Assembly: GCF_029227915.1 (NCBI RefSeq)
Contig: NC_079876.1
Span: forward strand, 27,565,828-27,629,827
Length of the DNA stretch: 64,000 bases
Direction: 5' to 3'
From: Hydractinia symbiolongicarpus
Taxonomy: Eukaryota; Cnidaria; Hydrozoa; Anthoathecata; Hydractiniidae
Part shown: one piece after another, positions 1 through 10,961 of the stretch
Layout of the letters: each line of letters begins with the position of its first letter
Numbering within the stretch: the stretch's first letter is position 1
Notes under the pieces: generated by a model
Databases searched by the model: none
Seen by the model: only the letters and a program-made list of their open reading frames with translations
Told to the model about the DNA's origin: nothing
Program-made: the position numbers and the translations under genes

Positions 1-109
1 TGATTTAAAGAAATGCGAACTGATAACAAAAGATGTCGTACATTAAATAAAAGTTGCAACTAGTGTTATAAACCCATAAAGACGTCTTTCCTTTTGTAGT
101 GTTTTGTGA

Positions 110-362
110 ACATATATATATGAAACCATCATATGACGCCAACGTATATGTTGGCTTCACATATATAGTCTACATATATGAGCCAACGTATATAAAGAAG
201 ACATATATGAAGTCAATATGAAATTAACGGATATGAAGCCAACGTATATGTTGGCTTCACATATATAGTCTACATATATAAGACAACATATATAAAGAGG
301 ACATATATGAAGTCAACATATATGATATTAACGTATATGATGTAAACATATATGAAATACTG
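110..362. repeat. AT-rich tandem repeat of about 100 bp with internal palindromes
   Basis: Two main copies, starting near 132 and 231, share the order GCCAACGTATATGTTGGC, then ATATATAGTCTACATATAT, then an AGACATATATGAAGTC-type tail. A shorter degenerate copy follows. Each unit holds a short palindrome (GCCAAC/GTTGGC), so the array could form small hairpins. No reading frame is supported here. Confidence 0.75.
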
Positions 363-780
363 TTAAAAGGTCTTTATAAGAAGCGCTGGTGAAGTGTATT
401 TCTGTATTTCTGTATTTAGTAAAAAAACATTATATGTAATAGTTTAAATTGCTAAAAGATATCATAAAATCTCTTACAATGATATTTTTTCTCAAATTTT
501 CTATGTCTGCAATAGGGCACGAGGTTGTCTACTCTTCTGGACTTTTCAACTGTATGAATTCCATAAAGCTCATATTCTTTCCCTTCATTAAATTTCCTAC
601 ATTCCTGAAATTGTTTCAATTCTCACCAGTATTATTAATGTGAACTTAAATGCTACCCAACCTCGTCCCAGGGCGGATCCAGGTTTTTTTTCACCTTAGG
701 CGAATTTTGAGACAAACGAAACATACGCGTATTTTTCGCAGAGGTTAATGAAAGAAAGCCAGTATTGGTGTTACCCCCTG
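363..780. other. Non-coding stretch before the first Harbinger element
   Basis: AT-rich sequence with no credible coding frame. Near 659 there is one half of the CAACCTCGTCCCAGGG-type foldback end that recurs at 6.1, 7.8, 8.1 and 43.5 kb. A 64-codon frame at 449-643 has no recognisable content. Confidence 0.5.
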
Positions 781-904
781 AAGCTTCGGCGACACGGAAA
801 CATTATTCATGCAATTGCAATCTTTGCTTTCAAGCACATGATTTTTCCCCCGTGTCGTATGGGAGCTAGTTTATAAACAAATTTGCATGTAGCTACGAAG
901 AAAG

Positions 905-2003
905 ATGGCGGTTGTAAAAAATAATGTGGTATTAGCATCAATAGCACTTCTTCTTGATGAAGAGAAATAAACGAAAACGCAAATGCGCTCTATTTGGACA
1001 AGACCATGGTTGCTTCGCCGACAAATTGATGGGAATTACCATGATTTAGGAAGAGGGCTCGGAAGGTTTTAAAGGTTATGTAAGAATGGACGTTAAACAT
1101 TTCAATGAGGTGGTTCACCTTACCCCATCTTGCAAAAACAAGATACCAACATGAGAGAATGTATAAAGCCTGAGGACATGTGTTGCATCGCCTTAAGATA
1201 TCTTGCAAGCGGCGAATCATTCAGATCCTTGGAATACCAATTCAGGGTTAGTAAGAAAGCAATATTTTATATAATTCAAGAAGTGTGCGCTGGTTTTATC
1301 GATGTTTTCAGAAAACATTACAACGCCAAAAACAACGGAAGAGTGGATGAAGATATCGGAAAAAGTTTTGTGGAATTTTCCAAATGGACTGAGTGGAGTG
1401 GACGGAAAGCATATTGTTTTACAACAACCAAAGCACTCTATAGAAACTATAAAGTAAGCGATAATTTTAAAGTAAGCATAATTTTAATGAGCATGATTGG
1501 ACCTGAATATGAGTTTCTTTTCGCAGATGTTGGAATGAATGGTAGAAATTCGGATGGCGGTAACTGGTCCCAAAGCCCCTTAAAATTTGCCTTGGAGTCT
1601 GGCGCACTTAATTTGCCTGAGCCTGCACCACTCCCTGGTCAATCTAAAAGAATACCATATGTGATAATGCATTTCCTCTTTTTCCACTTTTATGATGAAA
1701 CCATACCTTCACAAAGGTTTGACGTTCGAAAAGCGTGTATTCAATTACAGACTTTCGAGAATGCGACGCATTTCTGAAAATGAATTTGGTATTTTAGCCA
1801 ATCGTTGGACAGTGTTTTAGCGTCCATTTTCACTGGAACCAGAAAAAGTTATCACGGCCGCTGCAATCACTTCATAATCGGTTGCGAAAGGATTCTAAAT
1901 ACGGAAAAATCTATGTTCCCAGGGATTTAGTTGATAATGAAGATGTGATGACTGGCAAGTTAACTGAGGGATCTTGGAGAAAAGATCCATCCACCGAATC
2001 ATG
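905..2003 (+). pseudogene. Harbinger transposase (DDE_Tnp_4 / HARBI1-like), broken
   Basis: The family is a nuclear DDE nuclease that cuts and joins Harbinger ends. A start is likely at ATG 905 (MAVVKNN). The frame then shows the family landmarks in order: RPWLLRRQIDGNYHDL near 990-1040, a helix-turn-helix stretch CIALRYLASGESFRSL at about 1180-1235, VGMNGRNSDGG at the second-Asp position near 1530, and RRISENEFGILANRW, holding the third acidic residue, near 1760-1800. The segment with the first catalytic Asp is deleted or scrambled around 1370-1480. A TAA at 968-970 and several frameshifts (for example near 1070 and 1730) break the frame. The C-terminal TEGSWRKDPSTESW stretch still reads near 1965-2003. 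Family assignment is secure; activity is excluded. Confidence 0.85.
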
Positions 2004-2456
2004 GTACTTTTTTTTATTTAGATTATTTTTACAATGAAGGATGTGTGCCGTGGCAGTGGCGCTGTGCTAGACTTGATGTCTAAGGAAAATAGGAACAATA
2101 GTATATTTTAGTGTATAAGTCTATTGATTTCTCTTTATGGCTGTACATGATAACATAACAAAAACGTTTTTAAGTAAATAAAAATACAAAAATGTAACGT
2201 AGAGAACAAAATACGTGTCTAATTTAAATGTGTAGGAATCGTTAGAACAGGTGAAATGGATCAAACTGTGCATTTTAATTTGCTGAAGCATGGGTGTTAA
2301 CCATGTTAAAAAATGGACCCGGTTGGAAGTGATTCCCTTGCAATTGAAGCAGGTGCAATTGATGCAAAAGGACGTGCTATGGTAACTTGGATGGCTAACC
2401 ATTTTTTTTTGTTCGAAGTCGTAGAACAAGTCCATAACTTTCTTTTTCAAATAAGA

Positions 2457-3292
2457 CTATTCTTTAGGGTCGTACCGCAAGAGTGAATCAGCAACAACTT
2501 CTCCAAATAAAATAGCTTGTTCTGTTAGTTCATCATTTTCTGTATTTTCTATTGTCACCTTTTGTTGTGACTTCAAAAAAGCAGTCAATAATTTCCACAA
2601 CTCCGCTTTAGCCCAGCTTTCGGCATAACTTGATTGCTTCCTGATGTTTTTCGGTGGTTGTGCACATGCTGTACTATCAAGAGATATATAACACGTATCC
2701 ACATCATCTATACTGTCAAGGAACTCCATTTGACTAAAAAATTCCCAACTAGAAACGTATACTTCACAGGAACCCGAACCTGAAACCTTTGAACCATCTT
2801 CTCTTGCCTTTTCCCTTTTATAGGCTTTAACCAATTCTTTAACCAATTTTTCAAGCAGTCAATCTAGCAAATTACGATCTCTATATTCAAAAAGGGGGTG
2901 ATTCCAAAGGGGTAGATTTGAATTGAAAAAGTTAATCAACATTTCCTTCTCTTCTGAATTAAAAATAACTTTTTTCTCTACTTATTCAAATTCTTTTGTT
3001 AAAAAGGAGAGTTGCTCAAAAAACTTCCATTTCGTCTTTGGTTCTTTCTCTTCATATCTTTTTGACTCTTGATTACAAGCGGTACGAAGAGCATGGAAGT
3101 TTTTGTCAAGGAAAGTTTCTGTTTATTTTCCATCAAAAGAGTTGGATCAAATCTTTTTTAACTACAGATTCCTTCTCTTTATTCCAAAAGTGAACGTCTG
3201 AAGACCAGAGTGCTTCGTGTTTTTTAAAAAAATTGATAAGGTTTGATTTTTCTTTATCGGAAAGCTTTTGCCTTGGTTGTAACGTCCGCCAT
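2457..3292 (-). pseudogene. MADF/Myb-like DNA-binding partner of Harbinger, frameshifted
   Basis: Reading the minus strand from ATG at 3292 (MADVTTKAKAFR) across frameshifts gives MADF landmarks: LINFFKKHEALW near 3230-3195, HFWNKEKESVVKKDLI near 3190-3145, and RYEEKEPKTKWKFFEQL near 3080-3030. The last 129 codons (2846-2457) stay open and hold an acidic, Ser-rich linker and the tail AILFGEVVADSLLRYDPKE, which resembles the C-terminal oligomerisation tail of such proteins. In this transposon family the second gene encodes a DNA-binding protein that helps nuclear import and end recognition of the transposase. The gene is convergent with the transposase, as in the second Harbinger at 49-51 kb. 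At least two frameshifts make it a pseudogene. Confidence 0.75.
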
Positions 3293-3626
3293 CTTGCTTG
3301 TATGTTATAAAATGTTTTTTTTATTTATTTTTATTTGTATGAACGAATTTGATTGGTAAAAAACAAAAACGTTGCAAAAAATTACTCCAGGTGCGGGGAC
3401 ACGACAGGTTTCTACTTTTGAAACATGAAAATTTTGTTGCTGAAACAAAAAAAATTCAAATTGATTTTAATTATTTTTTTGTTTTAGCAACAACAACTTT
3501 AAGGAAAAAATGCTGCAAATTCTAGTAATTTAACGAGGGAACACACGGAAACATTTTTATGTGTTTGCAACAAATCGTATTTTTGTTTCAATCGCATGAA
3601 AATTTGTTTCCGTGTCCCCGAAGCTT

Positions 3627-5229
3627 AACGACAGTGCGATCACTTATTTCAGCACATTTACAGTCTGGTTTTTGCAAGTAATAGTGAAAATAATGGCCTT
3701 GGTCTATTCCAAGGTATATTTTAGTTAATTTTAGGCTAAAATTTCTTAGAAACTAAATTCAGTAGTAACAAATGTACAGTTTCTTATGCTCAGTGATACA
3801 AAACTGTATAACTAACAGACACTTCCCATGTTTAATTGATGCAAAACATTTTATAGAATGAAACAGAAGGCCTATAAGAGAAACACTCTAAAAACAAGTA
3901 AAGGCTTTATCAGATGATGAAAAATATTGGGACCAGAATAAGCAGAAAACCACAACACAAAAATAGGTATATATGTAAATAGGATTTATTTATGTTATTG
4001 GATCATAACAACAAACAACAACAACAAGAAACGCAACAACAAATATATACTATAGTTTAAAAAATAGAATATCAAGATTTTGTGCTGGTACAGGCCAACT
4101 ATTTGAATTTTTAAGCAGTAATAGCCAATATACAAAAAGGAAAAAATAAACACTGATTTAGCGTATATACAATTATTCCAAAAAATATTTATCCTTATTA
4201 GTCTAATAAAAGCGAAACATTTTTTATTTTTCATTAAAATGATTTCGTATCTTGTTAAGATACGACTTTTGGCTCAAACTTTTAAAGTGTTGAATCAAAC
4301 TTGAAAATACTGCGTAGCTGTTATGCGATAATGGCTACACATGCTTGAATACCTTTTGACGTAGAATATCGTAAGCTATATTATATACATTTTTATGTCC
4401 GTCTGGCTAGGGTTGCAATAGTGTTATATGCTCAAGTCGTTTTTGCCATATTGGTAAGTGCCACAACCATTCCCCAGACCTGTCAGTATAACAACTTTTT
4501 TAGCAATTATGAAAAGCCTTTTTCATTTTGCCCATTAAATAAAACCATGACTCTTTGTTATCCGAATTGTATCTAATTAGCACCATTACCAGGGATTATT
4601 TCGACACGACGCTGGAGATTTTAAACCAAAGCATCATAAAGTCTTGTGAAAGTCTTCCTCCCAAAACTAGTGTTTTATTTAAGGTCTTATAGCATGCTAA
4701 AAAAATCGTTTAAAAGGTGTCTGTTGCCAAAAGAGTTGGATCGACAAAAGTAAACATACAAAGTCAAGATGAAAGTCAATAAATTGTTATACATTATACA
4801 CTTGCCAGCTACAGAAAATAAGCAGCTGGCTAGCTATTCCATTGATTGCGTTGTTATAAAGTGTCTTGTTAACTTCAATAAAAAAGAAATCCTGGACAAC
4901 TTAAAGCTCTTTTGAATTTGTTAAAATTTGTTGAATATGAAACTAAACATTTTTATCTTCACACTTGAAAGCACAGCAATACACTGCAATCTTTATTTTC
5001 TACTCTGAGATTATTGGAATTAAAAATAAACAGTACCTCAAAGCGTAGCTATGATTTTCGTCAAGTCAAAACCACGACTATTTTTCTTCTGCAATTATAA
5101 GCGACACAGAGAATAAATTTTCTTTAGTAATGTTTTCCTTAGCAACCTTTTTCCAATCTTCATTACGCTATCATATATTCAAACTCAGATACTTCCACTT
5201 AGTTGCTGCAAGTCAGTAGAAAGCGATTC
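3627..5229. other. AT-rich non-coding region
   Basis: No gene, RNA gene or transposon end is recognisable. Short frames (for example 3995-4234 minus) are low-complexity AT and lack domain content. Confidence 0.5.
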
Positions 5230-5450
5230 CTCACGTTTCCCGAATTGCATGTTTTTAAAATTTTAGAATTTTAATGTTTTCATTTTAAGATCATATTCAG
5301 CATTATTGAATGTGTGTAAATTTTCAACTTAATCCAGCATTTGAAAATACTGTTTTGGTTGTATTAATGTTACGGTCAAAGTCTTCGTAATTTTTGATTT
5401 GTACTAATAAGCATCTGTTTTTAGCAGAGGTCAATTAGTACAAAATTAAA
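5230..5450 (+). repeat. Dispersed repeat A, copy 1
   Basis: The segment from CACGTTTCCCGAATTGCATG to the GTACTAATAAGC motif has a diverged reverse-complement copy at 16560-16800. Shared landmarks in order are TTTCCCGAATT, CATGTTTTTAAAA, TTCAGCAT, TGTGTGTAAA, CTTAATCC and GTACTAATAAGC. A Helitron end lies on the same side of both copies. It has no coding frame. Confidence 0.65.
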
Positions 5451-5558
5451 AAACTGTTTTTAACAGGTTGTTTGCTAGCTAATGAACCTAAAGATGTCAG
5501 ATTTTATCAAGTTTCAGGTTAGGATTTTAAAAATCACATCAATTTATCTACAGGTTAA

Positions 5559-5680
5559 CTAGTCGTTAACCTGTAGATAATTTACGGGTTCGCCTGTGCT
5601 TTTTTTATCGCGTTTCGTGTTTCCGTAACACAACTGTTTTCCCTCGCACAAACAGACAGATGGTATTTTTATTAAAGAGA
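5559..5680 (-). mobile_element. Non-autonomous Helitron, diverged copy
   Basis: Read on the minus strand, the element starts TCTCTTTAATAAAAATACCA and contains a CTGTCTGT stretch. It ends in a decayed hairpin followed by GGTTAACGACTAG, matching the 3' end of the better copies (hairpin, CTAACGA, CTAG). It is about 122 bp. The flank beyond CTAG is an inverted copy of the element's last 15 bases. Confidence 0.6.
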
Positions 5681-5686
5681 CGACTA

Positions 5687-5860
5687 GCCGGGGGACCGGC
5701 TCATAAAAAAAACTTTATCACAACTTCGGTTTAAACGGGAAACACAGGAATCAGCCGAAGTCGACTGATTTTACGGCAGAAAACAAAGGAATCGAGAACA
5801 ATAAAATCAGCGAAATGCAGCACTACCGTGAAAACCATAATACTTTGACAAAGCAGATCG
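5687..5860. repeat. Fragment related to the interior of the 1-kb Helitron
   Basis: The stretch CAACTTCGGTTTAAACGGGA followed by AACACAGGAATCAGCC resembles 26400-26450 inside the larger Helitron (CAACTTCGGTTTTAATGAAA, then ACACAGGGAACAGCC). It directly follows the small Helitron copy, so it is probably the remains of a longer relative. It has no coding content. Confidence 0.5.
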
Positions 5861-6120
5861 AAGGAGAGAGAAGCCTCAGCGAACAATCCTGAGTGGAGGC
5901 AAATTATTAACTCGAGTCCTGGGCGAAAAGGAACCTAATTAAACGCTTATAATAAAATTATATATTGCTTTTAGACCAATTACTAGTTTAAGATACACAA
6001 GATTTTAGCATTGGCAAATTCTACTCAGGCAAGTGCCAAAGTAGCCGAAGTCTAAATCAATGAGAATAAATTGAACCTTTTCAAACTGTAAAGTATTTAC
6101 TCATATAACATCCAGGACGT

Positions 6121-6182
6121 ACAACCGCGTCCCCAGGGTTCTTTTTCTTTTTTTGACAAAAGATCCCCAAGGACGAGATTGT
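6121..6182. repeat. 62-bp foldback element (CGTCCCCAGGG family)
   Basis: The ends ACAACCGCGTCCCCAGGG and, inverted, ACAATCTCGTCCTTGGGGA enclose a T-rich core. This is one of several tiny inverted-repeat elements in the window. It has no coding capacity and looks like a minimal MITE. Confidence 0.55.
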
Positions 6183-6659
6183 CAGAACATGCTTTTTTTT
6201 CTCACTAAGCTGAGAACGACAAAGCCCTGACAAGTTCACCCTTGTCTTCAAAGGTTGCCTTTAAGTCTCCGTGACATATCAGGTTGTTTGACAACCTCAT
6301 ACCCAGGGTCTAAACGTTCTTTCTTAAATATCTAAATGACCGCCGAGTACTGTTGTGAAACAAAAAGACGTAGAAACTAGGTTGAATTTGAGTTTTATTG
6401 TTATAGTATCAGTTATATTTATAGTACTCATTGAGGTCACAAGTGGATATTTCACAAATCTCTTTTTTATAACAGCGAGACTAGACGAAAAAAGCCCTGG
6501 AATCGAGTGTGCCTTTTTTGTTTTGTTCACAAACTACATTAATCGGAAAAAATCTCGGGTAAAAGAAATGTACAAAGACATTAGCGTCCGAAACATTAAA
6601 CGTCTTAAATAACTTCAAATGAAAAATTCCTTAGAAATTAATTTTAGGGGCAATTTAAT

Positions 6660-6965
6660 ATGTACGTAACGCTTGAGGGTGGGGTATGATCGTTTTTGTT
6701 GAGGAGAGGGGAGGGGGCGCAAGAGGGGGGAGGAGGGAGCAGAGCTCTTGTTATGTAATGGAGAACTTTTATGTATTACGGATATTTTTCGTTTCTTTAT
6801 GTGTATGCTCTCGCGAAAGTACCAAAAATGTCATCTTGTGTGTAAAATAAATGGCCCTGTCGTATCAATTTCTCATATTAGAGCACTAGTTTGCCCTATT
6901 GTCTGTTAAATGAAGATTTTTAGTACTATAGAAAATGAATAGACGAGGTCTTAAGATACAAAATA
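6660..6965 (+). repeat. Dispersed repeat B, copy 1
   Basis: The part from about 6780 to 6965 matches 14245-14480: AAAGTACCAAAAATGTCATC, TGGCCCTGT, GAATAGACGAGGTCTTA. The G-rich stretch at 6665-6745 resembles the G-rich tail at 14470-14530, placed on the other side. Both copies are on the plus strand. The element type is unknown. Confidence 0.55.
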
Positions 6966-7841
6966 TATAAATTATATGGACTATATAAATATATGTCGCT
7001 CAACTATAATTTTATGTTATTTAGTTCGATTTTTCTTTTTTTGTAAGAAAACATACGGAATTCGTCCAAAAATTAGGTCCAAGAAAATGTCAGAATCGAG
7101 CGAAATTGGGCGGACCTTAGCTGCCTGATCGTCTTTGACAAACTACTGAAATTTAAAAAAAAAAATTGATAAATTCTGAAAGAATTACAAAAAATTTCTG
7201 GATTTTTATAAACAAAATTCCTTAGAACGCTTACACTGTGCAATAAAGGTGGAGGGTGACGATGGAGTACCCACCACTGTTTTGTCTTAATCACTTTCTA
7301 TTCGTCTGTCGATGACGACGAGTTTATGCTATGGTTGATACGAAAAACTTGAATAACTACATCTGCTACCAAGACTACATTTTAAGTATCCTGCTGGTAG
7401 TATTGATAATTTATTATTGAATTAAATAATGTTTAACTTTTGATTGATGGATAGAAGGCTTTGTTATTCATGGTTCTGGACCATGAAATTGCTGATATAA
7501 TATAGCAATTGAGATTAGGTGGAAAAATCTTGCGGCTATGTCTTGAAACAATCTCATTCGTCCCAACTCTTACGTCAATTTTCTCTGTAATGTAAAAGAA
7601 GCTCTTAAAACGCGCATTCGTACCTCTTTGTATAAGAATCTATTTTATACGAATGTCAAGGCGAGATTTTTTCAAAAATTAAAAACTTATTAAGGACATA
7701 CTCAGAAGGCAAGAACCCCAGGGCATGTTCAGCACATCCAGCCTCAGCTGACAATTTGGACGTTCTTATAATAAAACGTGTAATAAAATGGCGTGACATT
7801 AAGTCTTGGGCAAAGGCAATTTATTAGAATTTCTTACAAGG

Positions 7842-7903
7842 CACACTTGTCCCCTGGGTTTTTTCTCATGTCAAAGAGGCAAAAAACCCTGGGGACGAGG
7901 GTG
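7842..7903. repeat. 62-bp foldback element (CGTCCCCAGGG family)
   Basis: Ends CACACTTGTCCCCTGGG and, inverted, CACCCTCGTCCCCAGGG enclose a short core. It has the same length as the copy at 6121-6182. The surrounding 7000-7840 is AT-rich and holds no supported gene. Confidence 0.6.
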
Positions 7904-8122
7904 CTTACAAGAATGATTCTATATTTCTAGGAAGGTGTAAATCTGTGGTGAAATATCAACACAATAATGCTTTGGGTAGCAATCCTAGTACTATGCATCT
8001 TTTGATATAATAGCTACAATAATGTAAAAAAGGAAGACCTAAAAACGAGATTTGATCCGTCAGTATTCTTTCAGTGTCCAACGTGTGTTTTTTTATTGTT
8101 ACTCAAAAAATCAAGTCAATAA

Positions 8123-8192
8123 CCAACCTCGTCCCCAGAACTACTAGGCTTTTTAAATTTGAATGGCCTGAAAATACTGGGGACAAGGTTGG
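8123..8192. repeat. 70-bp foldback element (CGTCCCCAGGG family)
   Basis: Ends CCAACCTCGTCCCCAGAA and, inverted, CCAACCTTGTCCCCAGTA with a 30-bp core. It is the best-paired copy of the family in the window. Confidence 0.6.
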
Positions 8193-8699
8193 CCAATAAC
8201 GAAAAATCATTCAACCTCGTATAAGAAAGGACTGGGGCGAACTTGATTATTAATCATAATTGTTTATTCGTGGTAAGACTTCCTCCAAGGTTAAAACGAA
8301 AGGAATAATCTGTTGCTAGGATTGTTAAAAATTTTTACGTCAGTAAAAAAACAAAACAAAACTTTTATTAAATATTGTTTGGGAAAAGCCACGTAAATAG
8401 GGAAAGTACAAACATATTCATTTTTGTACTTTCACTTTGTTACAGGTAGGAAATCACAGTTTTTGTGTTGTAGAGTACACCGAGGGAAGTACAAAGATCG
8501 AATTAATATACAGTATTTAAACCTAATAAAAAGCGGTAAAAAATTTGAAAATGTAATTTTGCAGTGAACTTTCTTTCTTGAAATGACAAGATAGAAGACT
8601 TCATAGATGTCGCTGAGTGCGATGTGACAAATAAAGGTAAAAATATGAAGTTTTTGTTTGCTTTATCTATACATTTCTTTTCTACACCAAGGCTTCTAA

Positions 8700-9105
8700 G
8701 GGGTTGTTTATATGAAGGCGGGCTGGCTCACTTGCCTTTTAACTTTAACTTTAACTTGTGTTTATAAGAAAAAACTACTTCGGTTCGGAGGGCTGGCTCT
8801 GAACAATGAAAACATTAAATAATATAGAACAAAAGAAATACTTTTCATAACAAAAGATTTTATTAGTTGAGCATAATAAGCCATCTCTCCTAGGCGGGCT
8901 AGCCCGATTTGTTACTGTTTATATGAGAAAATGTTCATCCCGTCATCCCGCCTACCGGTCTCGTCTCTGAGAAACGAGATCTCGCCTACCGAGCCAGCCC
9001 GTTTGACCATATAAACCAGATGAGTTAAAATATGAGGAAAATGAGGAACAAGCCAGATCTCGGTAAACGGGCCAGCCTGCCAACCAGGCTCATATAAACA
9101 GCCCC
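8700..9105. mobile_element. Harbinger-type MITE with TAA duplication
   Basis: The terminal inverted repeats GGGGTTGTTTATATGA (left) and GGGGCTGTTTATATGA (right, inverted) are flanked on both sides by TAA (8697-8699, 9106-9108). A 3-bp TAA/TTA duplication is the PIF/Harbinger signature. The 406-bp interior is rich in GGGCTGGCT/AGCCAGCCC motifs and codes for nothing. Its ends differ from both full Harbingers in the window, so it would need another transposase. Confidence 0.75.
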
Positions 9106-9239
9106 TAAGATTAAATGACATTAAAAACTTAGACATTTTTTTTTTACAAGTAGCATTTGGAAAAATAACACTTTTATCGCTCCGCCGCTCCTCTTTTTTG
9201 TTTACACCTGTGGTTTTTCCCTCGCGGCTTTATGCCTTT

Positions 9240-9465
9240 GATGGATGCCGGTACACACTTTCCTGATTCTCAATTCTAATTAAAATTCAACAAATCAAAC
9301 TAGGTACGTGTGACTCATAACAATCAAATTCTTAGAAGTGAAAGTAGTTTCGCTGAATGCCGGTACACACTTTCTCGGCCCTTGATAGTAGTTAAAATTA
9401 AACAAATTAAACTACGCATGTGTGACCCATGAGATTCAAAATTCTTAGAAGTGAATAATACTGAA
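9240..9465. repeat. Tandem duplication, about 112 bp x 2
   Basis: Two diverged copies begin ATGCCGGTACACACTTTC, near 9245 and 9357, and both run to TCTTAGAAGTGAA. Spacing is about 112 bp. The following region to 10119 is AT-rich with no gene. Confidence 0.7.
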
Positions 9466-10119
9466 GGTGTTTATAAAAAGTCTGAGCGCAGCCAGCCACC
9501 GCAACTACACTTGAGGAGGAAAGATTAGGTAATGTATTATTTAACTTAAAATAATAACTAATACTGTATGTCTATTAAATTAACAACCGTGTTGCTGTCC
9601 CTGGTCTACAAAACTTTTCTTACTGCACAGTAAATGGTAAGTTTTACATATTTTCACCCCAGCTAAAATTTGTCTTTTATTTTCACACTCTATCATATTT
9701 ACCATCTTCTTATATTAGACCTCTGCCATACACTTTATATTTAAACTTGTGTGACACACTATGTTTAATTATATATAAGACAGAAGCGTTTACTGTGCAT
9801 GTTCACATTAATTTCACCACCAGGAGTGAACTAAAAATAATAAAGTTTTTAAAAAATAATATCGGGGGAGTACAGAGTCAAGCCATAATATTTTGCCCTT
9901 ATCTTTCACCAAAAATGACCTCAAATTTCTCTAGTTGTGTTAAGTAGAACTATAAAAATTAACCAGAAGATCTACTCCTAGTTTAGTTTAGTCTACAGGT
10001 ATTCAACTGTTATGTTGTTGTTTATTTATATTAAGCCAATATATATGAAGTGTATAAATAAGTCTATAAATTTTATTCACCAAATAATACTTATTTACTT
10101 CTTTCTGCAACAACATATA

Positions 10120-10400
10120 TGCCAAGTAGTTCATGGTTATATCTTACACACTTTATGCGTGAGACCGGGGTTCGATTCCTCTTGATTTAATATTGACGAG
10201 TGAATCTTACCATAGCTTACCCCAGAAATAGTAGAGATGTCACACTGTTGCATGTTACATAGAGTTTTCTGTCAGAGTGATGACCTTAATTGGGTCTGCA
10301 TAGCTCACAATAAGCATTGGATACTCTAGGACTCTCCATCTAAGCTATGGCCGTTGTGGAAAAATAGACAGGGTATATCCCTTGATATTTATGTGTCTAG
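10120..10400 (+). mobile_element. tRNA-derived SINE
   Basis: A box-A-like TAGTTCATGGTTATATC is followed at tRNA spacing by a box-B GGGGTTCGATTCC near 10168. The tRNA-like head is followed by an unrelated body of about 200 bp ending near AGACAGGGTATATCCC. It would be transcribed by RNA polymerase III and mobilised by a LINE. No matching copy is seen elsewhere in the window. Confidence 0.55.
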
Positions 10401-10587
10401 CCATGTATCATTCCAGCTAAACTGCAACTCCTCATGAAATTATTTTTTTAACAGCCTTATAACAGAGCCCATGCATTTGAAAAGAATGACCATGCTGATG
10501 ACAGCAAAATTAGGTGGTCATTATAGTGAAACTTTCAATAAAAACTCAATGTTCTGATATTTAATTTTTAGATTCGAAAAAAACTTT

Positions 10588-10961
10588 AGCGCACAATTAC
10601 TGTTCCACTGGTAGCTATTCCTTCTTCTCCTCTTTGTCCAGTTCAGGCTATTTTGCATGCTTTTTCTCTCACTCCAGTTGTTCTGGCTGATGCTCAAGCC
10701 TTTTGTTGATACAAAACCTCAATGCTACCCAACACTGTATTGACATATCGGACTTTCATGTCCTTTATGAAAAAAGTGTTGACAAAGTTAGGGTGTTCTT
10801 CTTCCCTATATGGTACCCACTCATTTCGCCGTGGGGGTGCTACCTTTGCTTTAGAGGCAGGTGTTCCCCTGGATGTCATATCCTTATTGGGGGACTGGAA
10901 ATCTGATAGTATGTTTCTCTACCTTCACATGCCCCTTGCTCACTGGTTTTCTGCCCAATGA
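10588..10961 (+). pseudogene. Tyrosine-recombinase catalytic domain remnant (DIRS/Crypton-type)
   Basis: The frame reads TITVPLVAIPSSPLCPVQAI, then a stop near 10705, then YRTFMSFMKKVLTKLG, and the catalytic block THSFRRGGATFALEAGVP, LLGDWKSDSMFLYL. HSFRR supplies the H-x-x-R catalytic pair, GDW the third position, and the Tyr in LYL is the likely nucleophile. This is the family used by DIRS-type retrotransposons and Cryptons, acting in site-specific strand exchange. Only the C-terminal half is left, with one in-frame TGA and no partner reverse transcriptase, so it is a dead fragment. DIRS versus Crypton cannot be decided. Confidence 0.7.

Larger units (their letters stand above)
781..3626 (+). 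mobile_element. PIF/Harbinger DNA transposon, decayed but with both ends
   Basis: The left end AAGCTTCGGCGACACGGAAA and the inverted right end AAGCTTCGGGGACACGGAAA match over about 40 bp with few differences. Inside are a plus-strand DDE transposase relic (905-2003) and a minus-strand MADF/Myb-like relic (3292-2457), the usual two-gene Harbinger set, arranged convergently. The 3-bp target duplication cannot be settled: TTA follows the right end, but the left flank is ambiguous. Both genes carry stops and frameshifts, so this copy is inactive. Confidence 0.85.

Noticed and set aside
6355-6612. 85-codon plus-strand frame
   Set aside because: No domain, AT-driven composition, and overlaps a competing antisense frame of equal quality.
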